14,318 nucleotides of DNA from an uncultured Duganella sp. (GCA_946482635.1 CAMLSG010000141.1:1-14318), one strand, 5' to 3'. Shown: positions 5,946-13,306, counted from the first letter of the stretch. Notes: generated by a model not told the origin, from the letters alone. Translations and numbers: made by a program.

Positions 5946-6885
5946 GAAACGCGTCACCAACCATGAACTGGCAGCCCAACTGGCTGCCAAGGGCATCGAG
6001 ACTTCGGACGAGTGGATTGTGTCGCGTAGCGGCATTTCCGCTCGCCATTACGCGGAACCTGAGCAGGCTTCGTCCGACCTGGGCGTGATCGCTGCCAAGC
6101 GCGCGCTGGAAATGGCCGGCATGCAGCCGGACGATATCGACCTGATCATCGTCGCCAGTTCCACTCCCGACTTTTACGGCAGCTTCCCGAGCACGGCCTG
6201 CATCGTGCAGAAGAAGCTGGGCATTTCCAATACTTGCGCAGCGGTAGACGTGCAGGCTGTTTGCAGCGGCTTCGTCTATGCGGTGGCGACGGCTGACAGC
6301 TTCATCAAGTCCGGCATGCACAAGAACGTGCTGGTGATCGGCGCGGAAGTGTTCTCCCGTATCCTGAATTTCGAAGACCGCACCACCTGCGTGCTGTTTG
6401 GCGATGGCGCCGGCGCGATTGTCATGAGCGCGTCGCAAGAGCCTGGCATCCTCGCGTGCAAGCTGCATGCTGACGGCCGCCATTCCGATGTGCTGCGCGT
6501 GCCGGGTAGCCTGTCCAACGGTGCGATTGACGGCAGCGCCTTCCTGTACATGGACGGCCAGGCGGTGTTCAAGCTGGCTGTGTCGGTGCTGGAGAAAGTC
6601 GCTTACGAGGCGCTGGATGTGGCAGGCATGACTTCCGACCAGATCGACTGGCTGATCCCGCACCAGGCCAATATCCGCATCATGAACGGTACTGCCAAGA
6701 AGCTGGGCATGGAGCCGGAAAAGATGGTGGTGACTGTGGACCAGCACGGCAATACTTCCGCAGCATCGATTCCGCTGGCGCTGGACGTCGCAGTGCGCGA
6801 TGGCCGCGTGAAGAAGGGCGATGTGGTGATGATGGAAGGCGTCGGTGGTGGCTTCACCTGGGGTGCTGTTCTCGCCCGTATGTAA
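5899..6885 (+). CDS. fabH: 3-oxoacyl-ACP synthase III (KAS III)
   Basis: FabH condenses acetyl-CoA with malonyl-ACP to start type II fatty-acid synthesis. The 328-residue thiolase-fold protein carries the full triad: Cys122 in AVCSGFVYA, His255 in [10 protein letters not shown] and Asn285 in HGNTSAAS. The N-terminal signature [10 protein letters not shown] (6-15) and the CoA/ACP-site motif [13 protein letters not shown] (34-46) are present, as is the C-terminal GGGFTWGA. The start is fixed by homology; the preceding bases contain only a weak GAGAG. It begins inside plsX, so its translation is probably coupled to that gene. A 44-bp gap to fabD holds a TAAAAT (6886-6891), which overlaps the stop region and could be a weak internal promoter. 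Confidence 0.97.
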   Translation: MTLYSKIVGTGSYLPEKRVTNHELAAQLAAKGIETSDEWIVSRSGISARHYAEPEQASSDLGVIAAKRALEMAGMQPDDIDLIIVASSTPDFYGSFPSTACIVQKKLGISNTCAAVDVQAVCSGFVYAVATADSFIKSGMHKNVLVIGAEVFSRILNFEDRTTCVLFGDGAGAIVMSASQEPGILACKLHADGRHSDVLRVPGSLSNGAIDGSAFLYMDGQAVFKLAVSVLEKVAYEALDVAGMTSDQIDWLIPHQANIRIMNGTAKKLGMEPEKMVVTVDQHGNTSAASIPLALDVAVRDGRVKKGDVVMMEGVGGGFTWGAVLARM

Positions 6886-6929
6886 TAAAATGCAGTCCTT
6901 TTTAGAATAAGAAGTCTAAAGGTTGAAAG

Positions 6930-7871
6930 ATGAATAAATTCGCGTTCGTATTCCCAGGCCAGGGTTCCCAGGCCGTGGGCATGATGGAAGGCTTTGCCGG
7001 CAATCCGGTGGTTGCGCAGACCCTTGCCGAAGCTTCCGACGCATTGCAGTTCGACCTGGCCAAGCTGATCGCTGAAGGCCCGAAAGAAGAACTTGACCTG
7101 ACCACCAATACCCAGCCGGTCATGCTGACCGCGGCCGTGGCAGCTTACCGCGCCTGGATCGCCGCCGGCGGTCCGGTGCCAACCGTGGTTGCCGGCCACT
7201 CGCTGGGCGAGTACTCGGCCCTGGTTGCTGCAGGCGTGATTTCCTTCAAGGATGCCGTGCCGCTGGTGCGCTTCCGCGCGCAAGCGATGCAGGAAGCCGT
7301 GCCAGTCGGGCAGGGTACCATGGCTGTGATGCTGGGCCTGTCCGATGAAGACGTGCGTGCAGCTTGCGCCGAAGCGGCTGCTGCCGTGCCGGGTGAAATC
7401 GTGGAAGCAGTTAACTACAATGCGCCAGCGCAAGTCGTGGTCGCCGGCCATACCGCCGCGGTCGACAAGGCTTGCGAAATCGCCAAGGCGAAAGGCGCCA
7501 AGCGCGCCATGCGCCTGCCGGTTTCCGCGCCGTTCCACAGCTCGCTGCTGAAGCCGGCTTCGGATCGCCTGCGCGAGTACATGGCTTCGATCCATTTCAA
7601 CGCGCCGCAAATCCCGCTGATCAACAACGTGGACGTGGCCGTGCTGAACGATCCGGCCTCGATCAAGGATGCCCTGGTGCGCCAGGCTGCTTCCCCGGTA
7701 CGCTGGGTGGAAACCATGCAGAAAGTTGCTGCCGAAGGCATCACGAATGTGGTTGAATGCGGCCCGGGCAAGGTCCTGATGGGCCTGGCCAAGCGTATCG
7801 ATCCGGTCCTGGTTGGCGAAGCCATCTACGACCAGGCGACCCTCGAGCGCATGCTGGAAACCCTGAAATAA
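6930..7871 (+). CDS. fabD: Malonyl-CoA:ACP transacylase
   Basis: FabD transfers malonyl from CoA to the phosphopantetheine of acyl carrier protein, supplying the extender unit to FabH and FabF. The 313-residue protein has the oxyanion loop FPGQGSQ (8-14), the nucleophile motif GHSLGEY (89-95) with Ser91, the malonate-binding Arg116 in VRFRAQAMQ and the catalytic His203 in PFHSSLL. Length is normal for the family. An AAAGG Shine-Dalgarno (6918-6922) lies 7 bases before the ATG. It is followed after 12 bp by fabG, and the pair is clearly co-transcribed. Confidence 0.98.
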   Translation: MNKFAFVFPGQGSQAVGMMEGFAGNPVVAQTLAEASDALQFDLAKLIAEGPKEELDLTTNTQPVMLTAAVAAYRAWIAAGGPVPTVVAGHSLGEYSALVAAGVISFKDAVPLVRFRAQAMQEAVPVGQGTMAVMLGLSDEDVRAACAEAAAAVPGEIVEAVNYNAPAQVVVAGHTAAVDKACEIAKAKGAKRAMRLPVSAPFHSSLLKPASDRLREYMASIHFNAPQIPLINNVDVAVLNDPASIKDALVRQAASPVRWVETMQKVAAEGITNVVECGPGKVLMGLAKRIDPVLVGEAIYDQATLERMLETLK

Positions 7872-7872
7872 A

Positions 7873-7878
7873 AAAGGA
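7873..7878 (+). promoter_or_regulatory. Shine-Dalgarno deciding the fabG start
   Basis: AAAGGA lies 5 bases before the ATG at 7884. It would touch the alternative in-frame ATG at 7878, which is too close for use, so 7884 is the chosen start. Confidence 0.6.
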
Positions 7879-7883
7879 TGACA

Positions 7884-8630
7884 ATGACTCTCGCTAATCA
7901 AGTAGCACTGGTGACCGGCGCCTCGCGCGGCATCGGCAAGGCAATCGCACAGGAACTGGCCCGCCAGGGCGCCAAGGTGATCGGCACCGCCACCACCGAA
8001 GCCGGCGCAGAAGCGATCTCGGCTTACCTGGCCGAAATCGGCGCCGAAGCAGGCAAGGGCATGGTGCTGAACGTCACCAATGCCGAGCAGTGCGCTGCCA
8101 TCATCGACGATATTTCGAAAACCTATGGCGCTGTCGGCATCCTGGTCAACAACGCAGGCATCACGCAAGACCAGCTGGCCATGCGCATGAAGGACGAGGA
8201 ATGGGACAACGTGATCTCGACCAACCTGACTTCGGTTGGCCGCCTGTCCCGTGCCGTCCTGCGCGGCATGATGAAAGCGAAGACTGGGCGTATCATTAAC
8301 ATCACCTCCGTGGTGGCGTCGGCCGGCAACCCAGGCCAGATGAACTACGCTGCCGCCAAGGCTGGCGTCGAGGGCATGACCCGCGCCCTGGCCCGCGAAA
8401 TCGGCAGCCGCAACATTACCGTCAACAGCGTCGCCCCTGGCTTTATCGATACCGATATGACCAAGGCGCTGGGCGAAGACCAGCATACGGCCCTGCTGAC
8501 CCAGATTCCACTGGGCCGCCTGGGCAAGCCGGAAGATATCGCGGCAGCCGTCGCTTTCCTGGCCTCGCCAGCGGCCGCATATATTACCGGTACCACCCTC
8601 CACGTGAACGGTGGTATGTATATGAATTGA
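7884..8630 (+). CDS. fabG: 3-oxoacyl-ACP reductase
   Basis: FabG reduces 3-oxoacyl-ACP to 3-hydroxyacyl-ACP with NADPH. The 248-residue short-chain dehydrogenase has the cofactor loop TGASRGIG (11-18), NNAG (89-92), and the catalytic set Asn114, Ser142, Tyr155 and Lys159 (YAAAK). The PGFIDTDM segment and the C-terminal GTTLHVNGGMYM are typical of FabG proper rather than a generic SDR. Position between fabD and acpP confirms the assignment. The start at 7884 gives a normal MTLANQVALVTGASRGIG beginning. Confidence 0.98.
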   Translation: MTLANQVALVTGASRGIGKAIAQELARQGAKVIGTATTEAGAEAISAYLAEIGAEAGKGMVLNVTNAEQCAAIIDDISKTYGAVGILVNNAGITQDQLAMRMKDEEWDNVISTNLTSVGRLSRAVLRGMMKAKTGRIINITSVVASAGNPGQMNYAAAKAGVEGMTRALAREIGSRNITVNSVAPGFIDTDMTKALGEDQHTALLTQIPLGRLGKPEDIAAAVAFLASPAAAYITGTTLHVNGGMYMN

Positions 8631-8638
8631 TACGGTTT

Positions 8639-8655
8639 TGCGGCATAATGCCGCA
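8639..8655. other. perfect 7-bp hairpin after fabG
   Basis: TGCGGCA (8639-8645), loop TAA, TGCCGCA (8649-8655). There is no T tract on either strand, so a canonical terminator is unlikely. It may stabilise or mark the 3' end of the upstream message. Confidence 0.4.
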
Positions 8656-8676
8656 CGATCGCATCATTTAATAGTG

Positions 8677-8708
8677 ATTTCAACGTAGATCAAATCAAAC
8701 GTCGAAAT
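8677..8708. promoter_or_regulatory. inverted repeat upstream of acpP, possible operator
   Basis: ATTTCAACGT (8677-8686) and ACGTCGAAAT (8699-8708) are inverted copies with one mismatch and a 12-bp spacer. The right half ends just before the -35 zone of the acpP promoter candidate. A regulator site or an RNA hairpin are both possible. Confidence 0.3.
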
Positions 8709-8729
8709 TAGTTTATAGGCGCGCAAACC

Positions 8730-8738
8730 TGCTAAAAT
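8730..8738 (+). promoter_or_regulatory. extended -10 promoter for acpP
   Basis: TGC followed by TAAAAT (8733-8738) is an extended -10 element, 35 bp upstream of the acpP ATG in a 143-bp gap. The -35 region is weak. acpP often has its own strong promoter because the protein is very abundant. Confidence 0.5.
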
Positions 8739-8773
8739 GCGCGCTTTCCGTAACAACATATTGGAGCCATAAC

Positions 8774-9013
8774 ATGTCGGATATCGAACAACGCGTTAAG
8801 AAAATCGTCGCTGAACAACTGGGCGTCGCTGAAGCAGACATCAAGAACGAATCCTCCTTCGTGGACGACCTGGGCGCCGATTCCCTCGACACCGTTGAGC
8901 TGGTAATGGCACTGGAAGACGAGTTCGAAATGGAAATCCCAGACGAACAAGCTGAAAAGATCACCACCGTGCAGCAAGCGATCGACTACGCAACTGCACA
9001 CGTCAAGGCCTAA
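8774..9013 (+). CDS. acpP: Acyl carrier protein
   Basis: AcpP carries growing acyl chains on a 4'-phosphopantetheine arm. The 79-residue, strongly acidic protein has the attachment motif [20 protein letters not shown] (32-51), with Ser37 as the modified serine in DSL, and the usual four-helix length. A GGAG core lies in TTGGAG (8761-8766), 7 bases before the ATG. The 143-bp upstream gap, with its own promoter-like element, suggests extra transcription beyond the operon promoter. fabF follows after 39 bp. Confidence 0.98.
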   Translation: MSDIEQRVKKIVAEQLGVAEADIKNESSFVDDLGADSLDTVELVMALEDEFEMEIPDEQAEKITTVQQAIDYATAHVKA

Positions 9014-9041
9014 TCAAAGCCCTGACTCTCCGATCCACTCC

Positions 9042-9046
9042 GGGAG
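9042..9046 (+). promoter_or_regulatory. Shine-Dalgarno deciding the fabF TTG start
   Basis: GGGAG is 6 bases before TTG at 9053. With no ATG nearby in frame and the conserved FabF N-terminus beginning right there, it supports a TTG start. Confidence 0.65.
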
Positions 9047-9052
9047 ACTCGC

Positions 9053-10297
9053 TTGAGTTCTAAAAACCGTCGTGTAGTGGTCACCGGCCTCGGTGTTATT
9101 TCCCCCGTCGGCAACAGCGTTGCCGACGCGTGGAAAGCAATCACCGAGAGCAAGTCCGGGATCGCAAACATTACTAGTTTTGACGCGTCGGCCTTCTCCA
9201 CCCGTTTCGCGGGTGAAGTGAAGGGCTTCAACGTCGAGGACTACCTCGACGCCAAAGAAGCGCGTCACATGGATAAATTCATCCACTTCGGCATGGCCGC
9301 AGGCATCCAGGCAATCCAGGATTCCGGCATCACCGTGACTGAAGAAAATGCCGATCGCATCGGCGTGATCATTGGTTCCGGCATCGGCGGCTTGCCGATG
9401 ATCGAAGCACAGAAGGAAGACTACGACAAGCGCGGTCCGCGCCGTATCTCCCCGTTCTTCGTACCGGCCTCGATCATCAATATGATTTCCGGCAACCTGT
9501 CGATCAAGTACGGCATGCGCGGTCCAAACCTGTCCATCGTGACGGCTTGCACCACCGGCCTGCATTCGATCGGCGCGGCTGCTCGCCTGATTGAATACGG
9601 CGATGCCGATGTCATGATCGCCGGCGGCGCGGAATCCACCGTGTCGCCACTGGGCCTGGGCGGTTTCGCTTCGGCCCGCGCACTGTCCGCGCGCAACGAT
9701 GACCCAGCTACCGCGTCCCGTCCATGGGACAAGGACCGCGACGGTTTCGTGCTGGGCGAAGGTGCGGGCGTCATGGTTCTGGAAGAGTACGAACACGCGA
9801 AAGCGCGCGGCGCCAAGATCTATGCAGAATTGCTGGGCTTTGGCATGAGCGCCGATGCATATCACATGACCTCGCCTCTGGAAGACGGCGCTGGTGGCAG
9901 CAAGTCGGCGCAGAACGCGCTGAAGAACGCTGGCATCAACCCTGACCAGGTGAACTATGTGAATGCACACGGTACCTCGACCCCGCTGGGCGACGTGGCT
10001 GAAGTCCAGGGTGTCAAGCGCACCTTCGGCGACCACGCCAAGAAGCTGGTTGTCAGCTCCACCAAGTCGGCCACCGGCCACCTGCTGGGCGGCGCTGGCG
10101 GCCTGGAGTCTGTGTTCACCGTACTGGCAATCCACAACCAGGTGATCCCACCGACCATCAACCTGTTCAACCAGGATCCGGCTTGCGATCTGGACTTCTG
10201 CGCCAACACCGCGCGTAATGCCACGATCAACTATGCGCTGAAGAACTCCTTCGGCTTCGGCGGTACCAACGGCAGCCTGCTGTTCGGTAAAGTCTAA
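9053..10297 (+). CDS. fabF: 3-oxoacyl-ACP synthase II (KAS II)
   Basis: FabF elongates acyl-ACP with malonyl-ACP. The 414-residue protein carries the KAS I/II triad: Cys166 in [11 protein letters not shown], His306 in [11 protein letters not shown] and His343 in [13 protein letters not shown], with Lys338 nearby. The N-terminal [15 protein letters not shown] (6-20) and the C-terminal [16 protein letters not shown] are standard. Initiation is at TTG (9053), the only plausible start: the conserved N-terminus begins five residues later, and a good Shine-Dalgarno precedes it. A TTG start in an otherwise ATG-started operon may lower its translation relative to acpP. It closes the fatty-acid cluster and is followed by a stable hairpin. 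Confidence 0.98.
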   Translation: MSSKNRRVVVTGLGVISPVGNSVADAWKAITESKSGIANITSFDASAFSTRFAGEVKGFNVEDYLDAKEARHMDKFIHFGMAAGIQAIQDSGITVTEENADRIGVIIGSGIGGLPMIEAQKEDYDKRGPRRISPFFVPASIINMISGNLSIKYGMRGPNLSIVTACTTGLHSIGAAARLIEYGDADVMIAGGAESTVSPLGLGGFASARALSARNDDPATASRPWDKDRDGFVLGEGAGVMVLEEYEHAKARGAKIYAELLGFGMSADAYHMTSPLEDGAGGSKSAQNALKNAGINPDQVNYVNAHGTSTPLGDVAEVQGVKRTFGDHAKKLVVSSTKSATGHLLGGAGGLESVFTVLAIHNQVIPPTINLFNQDPACDLDFCANTARNATINYALKNSFGFGGTNGSLLFGKV

Positions 10298-10299
10298 AC

Positions 10300-10327
10300 G
10301 GAACTTCCAAGCCTCGCCCCGGTCTTA
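10300..10327 (+). promoter_or_regulatory. sigmaE (RpoE)-type promoter for the ygfX-like-rpoE block
   Basis: GGAACTT (10300-10306) is the exact core of the sigmaE -35 consensus. After a 16-bp spacer comes TCTTA (10323-10327), close to the TCTAA/TCTGA -10 of sigmaE promoters. Spacing matches known sigmaE promoters, and the location upstream of rpoE fits autoregulation. Initiation would be near 10333. The -10 falls inside the fabF hairpin. Seen: the motifs; inferred: function. Confidence 0.6.
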
Positions 10328-10340
10328 GGACCGGGGCGAG
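10313..10340. terminator. stable hairpin after fabF, probable terminator without U tract
   Basis: CTCGCCCCGGTC (10313-10324), loop TTAG, GACCGGGGCGAG (10329-10340): a perfect 12-bp, very GC-rich stem. It can extend by AAGC/GCTT (10309-10312/10342-10345) with one bulged C. It begins 15 bp after the fabF stop. No T tract follows on either strand, so it may terminate poorly or protect the 3' end. Confidence 0.55.
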
Positions 10341-10374
10341 CGCTTCCGCTGTACCCCCCAATTCATTGATTCCT

Positions 10375-10758
10375 ATGTCGATCGCGGCATCTGTCGCTGT
10401 TCGTCCGTCGCCATGCCTGCGTGTTTTGCGGGCAGGGATTGTTGCGTCCGTGCTGGCCGTCGGGGCCTGGAGCGGCCAGCCCTTGCTGGCGGCCGCGGCC
10501 CTGGCGAGCCTGCGGCGCGAGGCCAATTGCAGCCGCATTGATATTTCCGGTGTCGGAGAAATCCGGCTGACGGTATACCGGAAACAGTGCCGGGCACGCT
10601 TGCTGGACGGCTGCACCGTATGGCCGGGCGCCTTGCTGCTGCACATGGAGCTGGAAGGCGGCCGGCGCATGTGGCTGGCCTTGCTGCCCGATTCGGTAGC
10701 GCGCGGCGCGTGGCGCCCGCTGCAGGCCGCAGTACGGGCGCAACTTCAAAAAATGTGA
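10375..10758 (+). CDS. YgfX-like membrane protein
   Basis: The 127-residue product looks like the YgfX (CptA) family of small inner-membrane proteins. A hydrophobic stretch (about 18-47, room for one or two short membrane spans) follows a basic N-terminus. The soluble tail has GEIRL (61-65), a small strand-rich core, then LEGGRRMWLALLPDSVARGAWRPLQ (93-117). This parallels E. coli YgfX GEIRL...SDGGKRQHLWLAADSMDEAEWRDL. In E. coli, YgfX is encoded with SdhE and has been proposed as a toxin acting on MreB and FtsZ; that role is disputed. No sdhE is present here. The ATG at 10375 is preferred to the in-frame TTG at 10366; neither has a Shine-Dalgarno. It lies 24 bp before rpoE, downstream of the sigmaE-type promoter, so it is probably in that operon. 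Confidence 0.65.
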   Translation: MSIAASVAVRPSPCLRVLRAGIVASVLAVGAWSGQPLLAAAALASLRREANCSRIDISGVGEIRLTVYRKQCRARLLDGCTVWPGALLLHMELEGGRRMWLALLPDSVARGAWRPLQAAVRAQLQKM

Positions 10759-10782
10759 ACCAATCGTCGCGGGGCTGATCTG

Positions 10783-11361
10783 ATGAAGGTGGATCCAGAT
10801 CGTGAACTGGTGGAGCGGGCCCGGGCAGGGGAGCGGGCGGCGTTCGACCTGCTGGTGGCACGCTACCAGCGACGCTTGCTGCGGCTGGTGCTGCGCCTGC
10901 TGCGCGACCAGGCCGAGGCGGAGGACGTGGTGCAGGAGACTTTCCTCAGGGCGTACCGGGCCTTGCCCCGCTTTCGGGGCGAAGCAGCGTTTTATACCTG
11001 GCTGTACCGGATTGCCCTGAACGGGGCGCGCAATGCCATCCTGCGGCGGCGGCAGCGCAGTGCGCCGCAGGGCATCGCGCCGTCCCAGCTTCCTGCGCCG
11101 GTGCCGGAAATCGGCACACCGGAGTCGATGCTGCTCAGTAAGCAGGTGATGCTGGCGATTGATGCCGCATTGGAGGCCTTGCCGCTGGAACTGCGCACCG
11201 CCATCGTGCTGCGGGAAATTGAGGGCTTGAGTTATGAGGAAATTGCGCAAATCATGGAGTGTCCGCTGGGAACCGTGCGCAGCCGGATTTTCCGGGCGCG
11301 CGAAGCCATTGCGCGGCGCCTGCGGCCCTTGCTGGATTTGCCTGTTGATAAGCGTTGGTGA
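10783..11361 (+). CDS. rpoE: RNA polymerase sigma factor RpoE (AlgU-type ECF sigma)
   Basis: This is the extracytoplasmic-stress sigma factor. The 192-residue protein has sigma region 2 (about 21-90), with AFDLLVARYQRRL, DVVQETFLRAYRAL (48-61) and FRGEAAFYTWLYRIALN (64-80), and region 4 (about 126-180), with LPLELRTAIVLREIEGLSYEEIA and the helix-turn-helix CPLGTVRSRIFRAREAI. These segments are near-identical in style to E. coli RpoE, separating it from other ECF sigmas. The ATG at 10783 has a modest GGGG 8 bases upstream. Usually rseA (anti-sigma) and rseB follow; here only an 81-residue acidic ORF lies between rpoE and the degP-like gene. Autoregulation is suggested by a sigmaE-type promoter upstream. 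Confidence 0.95.
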   Translation: MKVDPDRELVERARAGERAAFDLLVARYQRRLLRLVLRLLRDQAEAEDVVQETFLRAYRALPRFRGEAAFYTWLYRIALNGARNAILRRRQRSAPQGIAPSQLPAPVPEIGTPESMLLSKQVMLAIDAALEALPLELRTAIVLREIEGLSYEEIAQIMECPLGTVRSRIFRAREAIARRLRPLLDLPVDKRW

Positions 11362-11370
11362 GGAGGGGCA

Positions 11371-11616
11371 ATGATCTTACTGCCGGATGAAGACGAGCTG
11401 CCTGTCGGTGCCCAGGTCAATGCCGTGATCGGGGAGGCGTTGCGGCAAAGCGTGGCCGAAGTCGAGCCAAGCGCGGACTTCGAGGGGCGGCTGGCTGCGG
11501 CGCTCGATGCCGCTGAGCGCGCCGCCGGGGAAGAGGGTAAAGCGGCGGGAACGGAGCCGCCCGGCGCGCCGGGCGAGGCTGGGCCGGGCTCGGAAATGGT
11601 GGAAGCGGCCTCTTGA
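11371..11616 (+). CDS. small, very acidic protein in the anti-sigma position
   Basis: The 81-residue product is not recognised. A strong GAGGAGGGG Shine-Dalgarno run (11360-11368) overlaps the rpoE stop and precedes the ATG, so translation is likely and coupled to rpoE. It begins MILLPDEDELPVGAQVNAVI, has a likely helical stretch (about 15-52) with VEPSADFEGRLAAALDAAERAA, and ends in a Gly/Pro/Glu-rich, probably disordered tail. Roughly 17 acidic against 4 basic residues are seen. There is no membrane segment, no zinc-finger HxxxCxxC and no cysteine. The PSADFEGRL pattern is reminiscent of the region after the sigma-binding part of some anti-sigma factors, which is only a resemblance. It could be a soluble RpoE partner, a truncated RseA relic, or unrelated. 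Confidence 0.6.
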   Translation: MILLPDEDELPVGAQVNAVIGEALRQSVAEVEPSADFEGRLAAALDAAERAAGEEGKAAGTEPPGAPGEAGPGSEMVEAAS

Positions 11617-11682
11617 AACGTCGCGGGGGCGCCCGCAACATATCGTCACAATATCCGGCTCCCGTTTAACGCGAAGCTGATT

Positions 11683-11688
11683 TATATT
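11683..11688 (+). promoter_or_regulatory. possible -10 upstream of degP
   Basis: TATATT lies 35 bp before the degP-like ATG. No matching -35 was seen at normal spacing, and no sigmaE-type GGAACTT is found in this gap. The protease is most simply read from the rpoE operon. Confidence 0.2.
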
Positions 11689-11722
11689 GCTTGTTCTTCA
11701 TTGACTTCACAAAAACGCAACC

Positions 11723-13204
11723 ATGAAAAAAACCATGATTTCTGCGCTGGTACTGAGCGCAGCCTCCCTCGGCCTGCCAGCCGTTGCCGGTTTCGCGCCC
11801 GCCTATGCGGCGGCTCCCGCCGTGGCCGGTTTGCCGGATTTTGCCGACCTCGTTGAGCGAGTCGGTCCGGCAGTCGTGAATATCCGTACGACGGAACGCA
11901 TTACCCAGAAAGACGTCGACGCGGCCGGCCAGGCCGATGAAATGCAGGAATTCCTGCGCCGCTTCTTCGGCGGCCAGATGCCGCGCGGCCAATCGCCGCG
12001 CCGCCGCAACCTGCCGACTCCTGGCCAGGAAATCCAGCGCGGCATCGGCTCGGGCTTTGTGGTGTCGGCCGACGGCTATGTACTGACCAATGCCCACGTG
12101 GTGGACGGCGCCGACGAAGTGTACGTGACCCTGACCGACAAGCGCGAGTTCAAGGCCAAGGTGCTGGGCGCCGATGCCCGCGCCGACGTGGCCGTGCTGA
12201 AGATCGACAGCGGCGGCAAGTTGCCTTACCTGACCATCGGCGACCCGAACAAGGCGCGCGTGGGCGAGTGGGTGATTGCGATCGGTTCGCCGTTCAACCT
12301 GGAAAACACCGTGACCTCCGGCATTATCTCGGCCAAGGCACGCGATACCGGCGACCTGCTGCCGCTGATCCAGAGCGACGTGGCCGTCAACCCGGGCAAC
12401 TCGGGCGGCCCGCTGATCAACCTGCGCGGCGAAGTAATCGGCATCAATTCGCAGATCGCGACCCTGTCCGGGGGCTATAACGGCATTTCCTTCGCGATCC
12501 CGATCGACGAGGCGATGCGCGTGGCCGACCAGCTGAAAAAGTCGGGCAAGGTAACGCGCGGCCGCCTGGGCGTGCAGATCGGCGAGCTGAACAAGGATGT
12601 GGCCGAATCGCTGGGCTTGAAGAACAACAAGGGCGCCGAAGTGACCCAGGTTGAGCCGGGCAGCCCGGCCGACAAGGGCGGCCTGCGCGTGGGCGACGTG
12701 GTCATCAAGTACAACGGCAAGGACATCGACCGCTTTGCCGACCTGACCCGCATGGTGCTGGGTACCACGCCGGGCACCAAGGCAACCCTGACGGTATGGC
12801 GCAAGGGTGCCCCGGCCGATGTGCATGTGACCGTGGGCGAGGCTGATCCGGACAACAAGGTGGCAGGCCGTTCGAGCGGCAAGAAAGGCGAGAAGAAGGA
12901 TGAGGCGCCTGCCACGGCGGTCAATGCGCTGGGCTTTGTGGTCAGCGACCTGACCGCTGCGCAAAAGCGCGAATTGGGCGTGACCGGCGGCGTGATCGTG
13001 GAAGACACGGACGGCCCGGCCGAGGCTGCAGGCCTGCGCCAGGGCGATATCCTGCTGATGCTGAATAACCAGGACATCGTGGACGCCAGGCAGTTCAACG
13101 CGGCCGTGGCCAAGCTTGATCCGAAGCGGGCCGCCGCCGTGCTGGTCCGTCGCGGCAACCAGGCGCAGCACTTCTCGCTGCGCCCGGCGCCAGCTTCCAA
13201 GTAA
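11723..13204 (+). CDS. Periplasmic serine endoprotease, DegP/MucD (HtrA) family
   Basis: HtrA proteases degrade or refold damaged envelope proteins. The 493-residue precursor has a signal peptide (MKKT..., hydrophobic 5-22, probable cleavage in AYAA near 28-30). The trypsin-like domain (about 38-265) carries the catalytic triad His125 (TNAHVV), Asp155 (ADVAVLK) and Ser227 (GNSGGP), with the IGSGFVVSADGYVLTNAHVV block. PDZ1 (about 279-370; RGRLGVQI, GSPADKGGLRVGDVV) and PDZ2 (about 403-487; GPAEAAGLRQGDILLMLN) follow, separated by a Lys-rich linker (382-398). The loop after about residue 80 is Arg/Pro/Gly-rich. The length and order fit MucD/DegP rather than single-PDZ DegS. It is placed behind rpoE, as mucD is in the algU cluster, which fits sigmaE control. 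No Shine-Dalgarno is clear. Confidence 0.95.
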   Translation: MKKTMISALVLSAASLGLPAVAGFAPAYAAAPAVAGLPDFADLVERVGPAVVNIRTTERITQKDVDAAGQADEMQEFLRRFFGGQMPRGQSPRRRNLPTPGQEIQRGIGSGFVVSADGYVLTNAHVVDGADEVYVTLTDKREFKAKVLGADARADVAVLKIDSGGKLPYLTIGDPNKARVGEWVIAIGSPFNLENTVTSGIISAKARDTGDLLPLIQSDVAVNPGNSGGPLINLRGEVIGINSQIATLSGGYNGISFAIPIDEAMRVADQLKKSGKVTRGRLGVQIGELNKDVAESLGLKNNKGAEVTQVEPGSPADKGGLRVGDVVIKYNGKDIDRFADLTRMVLGTTPGTKATLTVWRKGAPADVHVTVGEADPDNKVAGRSSGKKGEKKDEAPATAVNALGFVVSDLTAAQKRELGVTGGVIVEDTDGPAEAAGLRQGDILLMLNNQDIVDARQFNAAVAKLDPKRAAAVLVRRGNQAQHFSLRPAPASK

Positions 13205-13220
13205 GCGTAATACCCTCCGG

Positions 13221-13268
13221 CGCCGCCGCGCGTTTGTCGCCCCTCAAGGCGGCAAGCTCGCGGCGGCG
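13221..13268 (+). terminator. long GC-rich hairpin after the degP-like gene
   Basis: The outer stem CGCCGCCGCG (13221-13230) pairs with CGCGGCGGCG (13259-13268). The inner stem TTGTCGCC (13234-13241) pairs with GGCGGCAA (13248-13255) around CCTCAA. The two stack almost continuously, with one mismatch. It starts 16 bp after the stop codon. A T tract is lacking, so it is a probable but non-canonical terminator or 3'-end stabiliser. Confidence 0.5.
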
Positions 13269-13296
13269 TTACATTTGGCTGATCCCGTTTTCGCAC

Positions 13297-13301
13297 GGAG
13301 G
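13297..13301 (+). promoter_or_regulatory. Shine-Dalgarno deciding a GTG start
   Basis: GGAGG lies 5 bases before GTG at 13307. It is the best Shine-Dalgarno in this stretch and supports GTG initiation of the coiled-coil membrane protein. Confidence 0.6.
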
Positions 13302-13306
13302 AAGCC

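Noticed and set aside
6603..8603. Long open frame of 666 codons on the minus strand opposite fabH-fabD-fabG
   Set aside because: It lies antisense to three certain genes and its translation is His/Gln/Gly-rich with no domain. This is the usual shadow of high-GC codon periodicity.
8639..8655. Intrinsic terminator after fabG
   Set aside because: The hairpin is perfect, but no T tract follows on either strand; listed only as a hairpin.
11617..11722. Remnant of rseA or rseB between the acidic ORF and the degP-like gene
   Set aside because: I looked for a continuing frame with a membrane segment and saw none. The 106 bp are too short and look non-coding.
11666..13171. Open frame of 501 codons on the minus strand opposite the degP-like gene
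   Set aside because: It mirrors the protease frame; no recognisable motif, and the plus-strand gene has a signal peptide, catalytic triad and PDZ domains.
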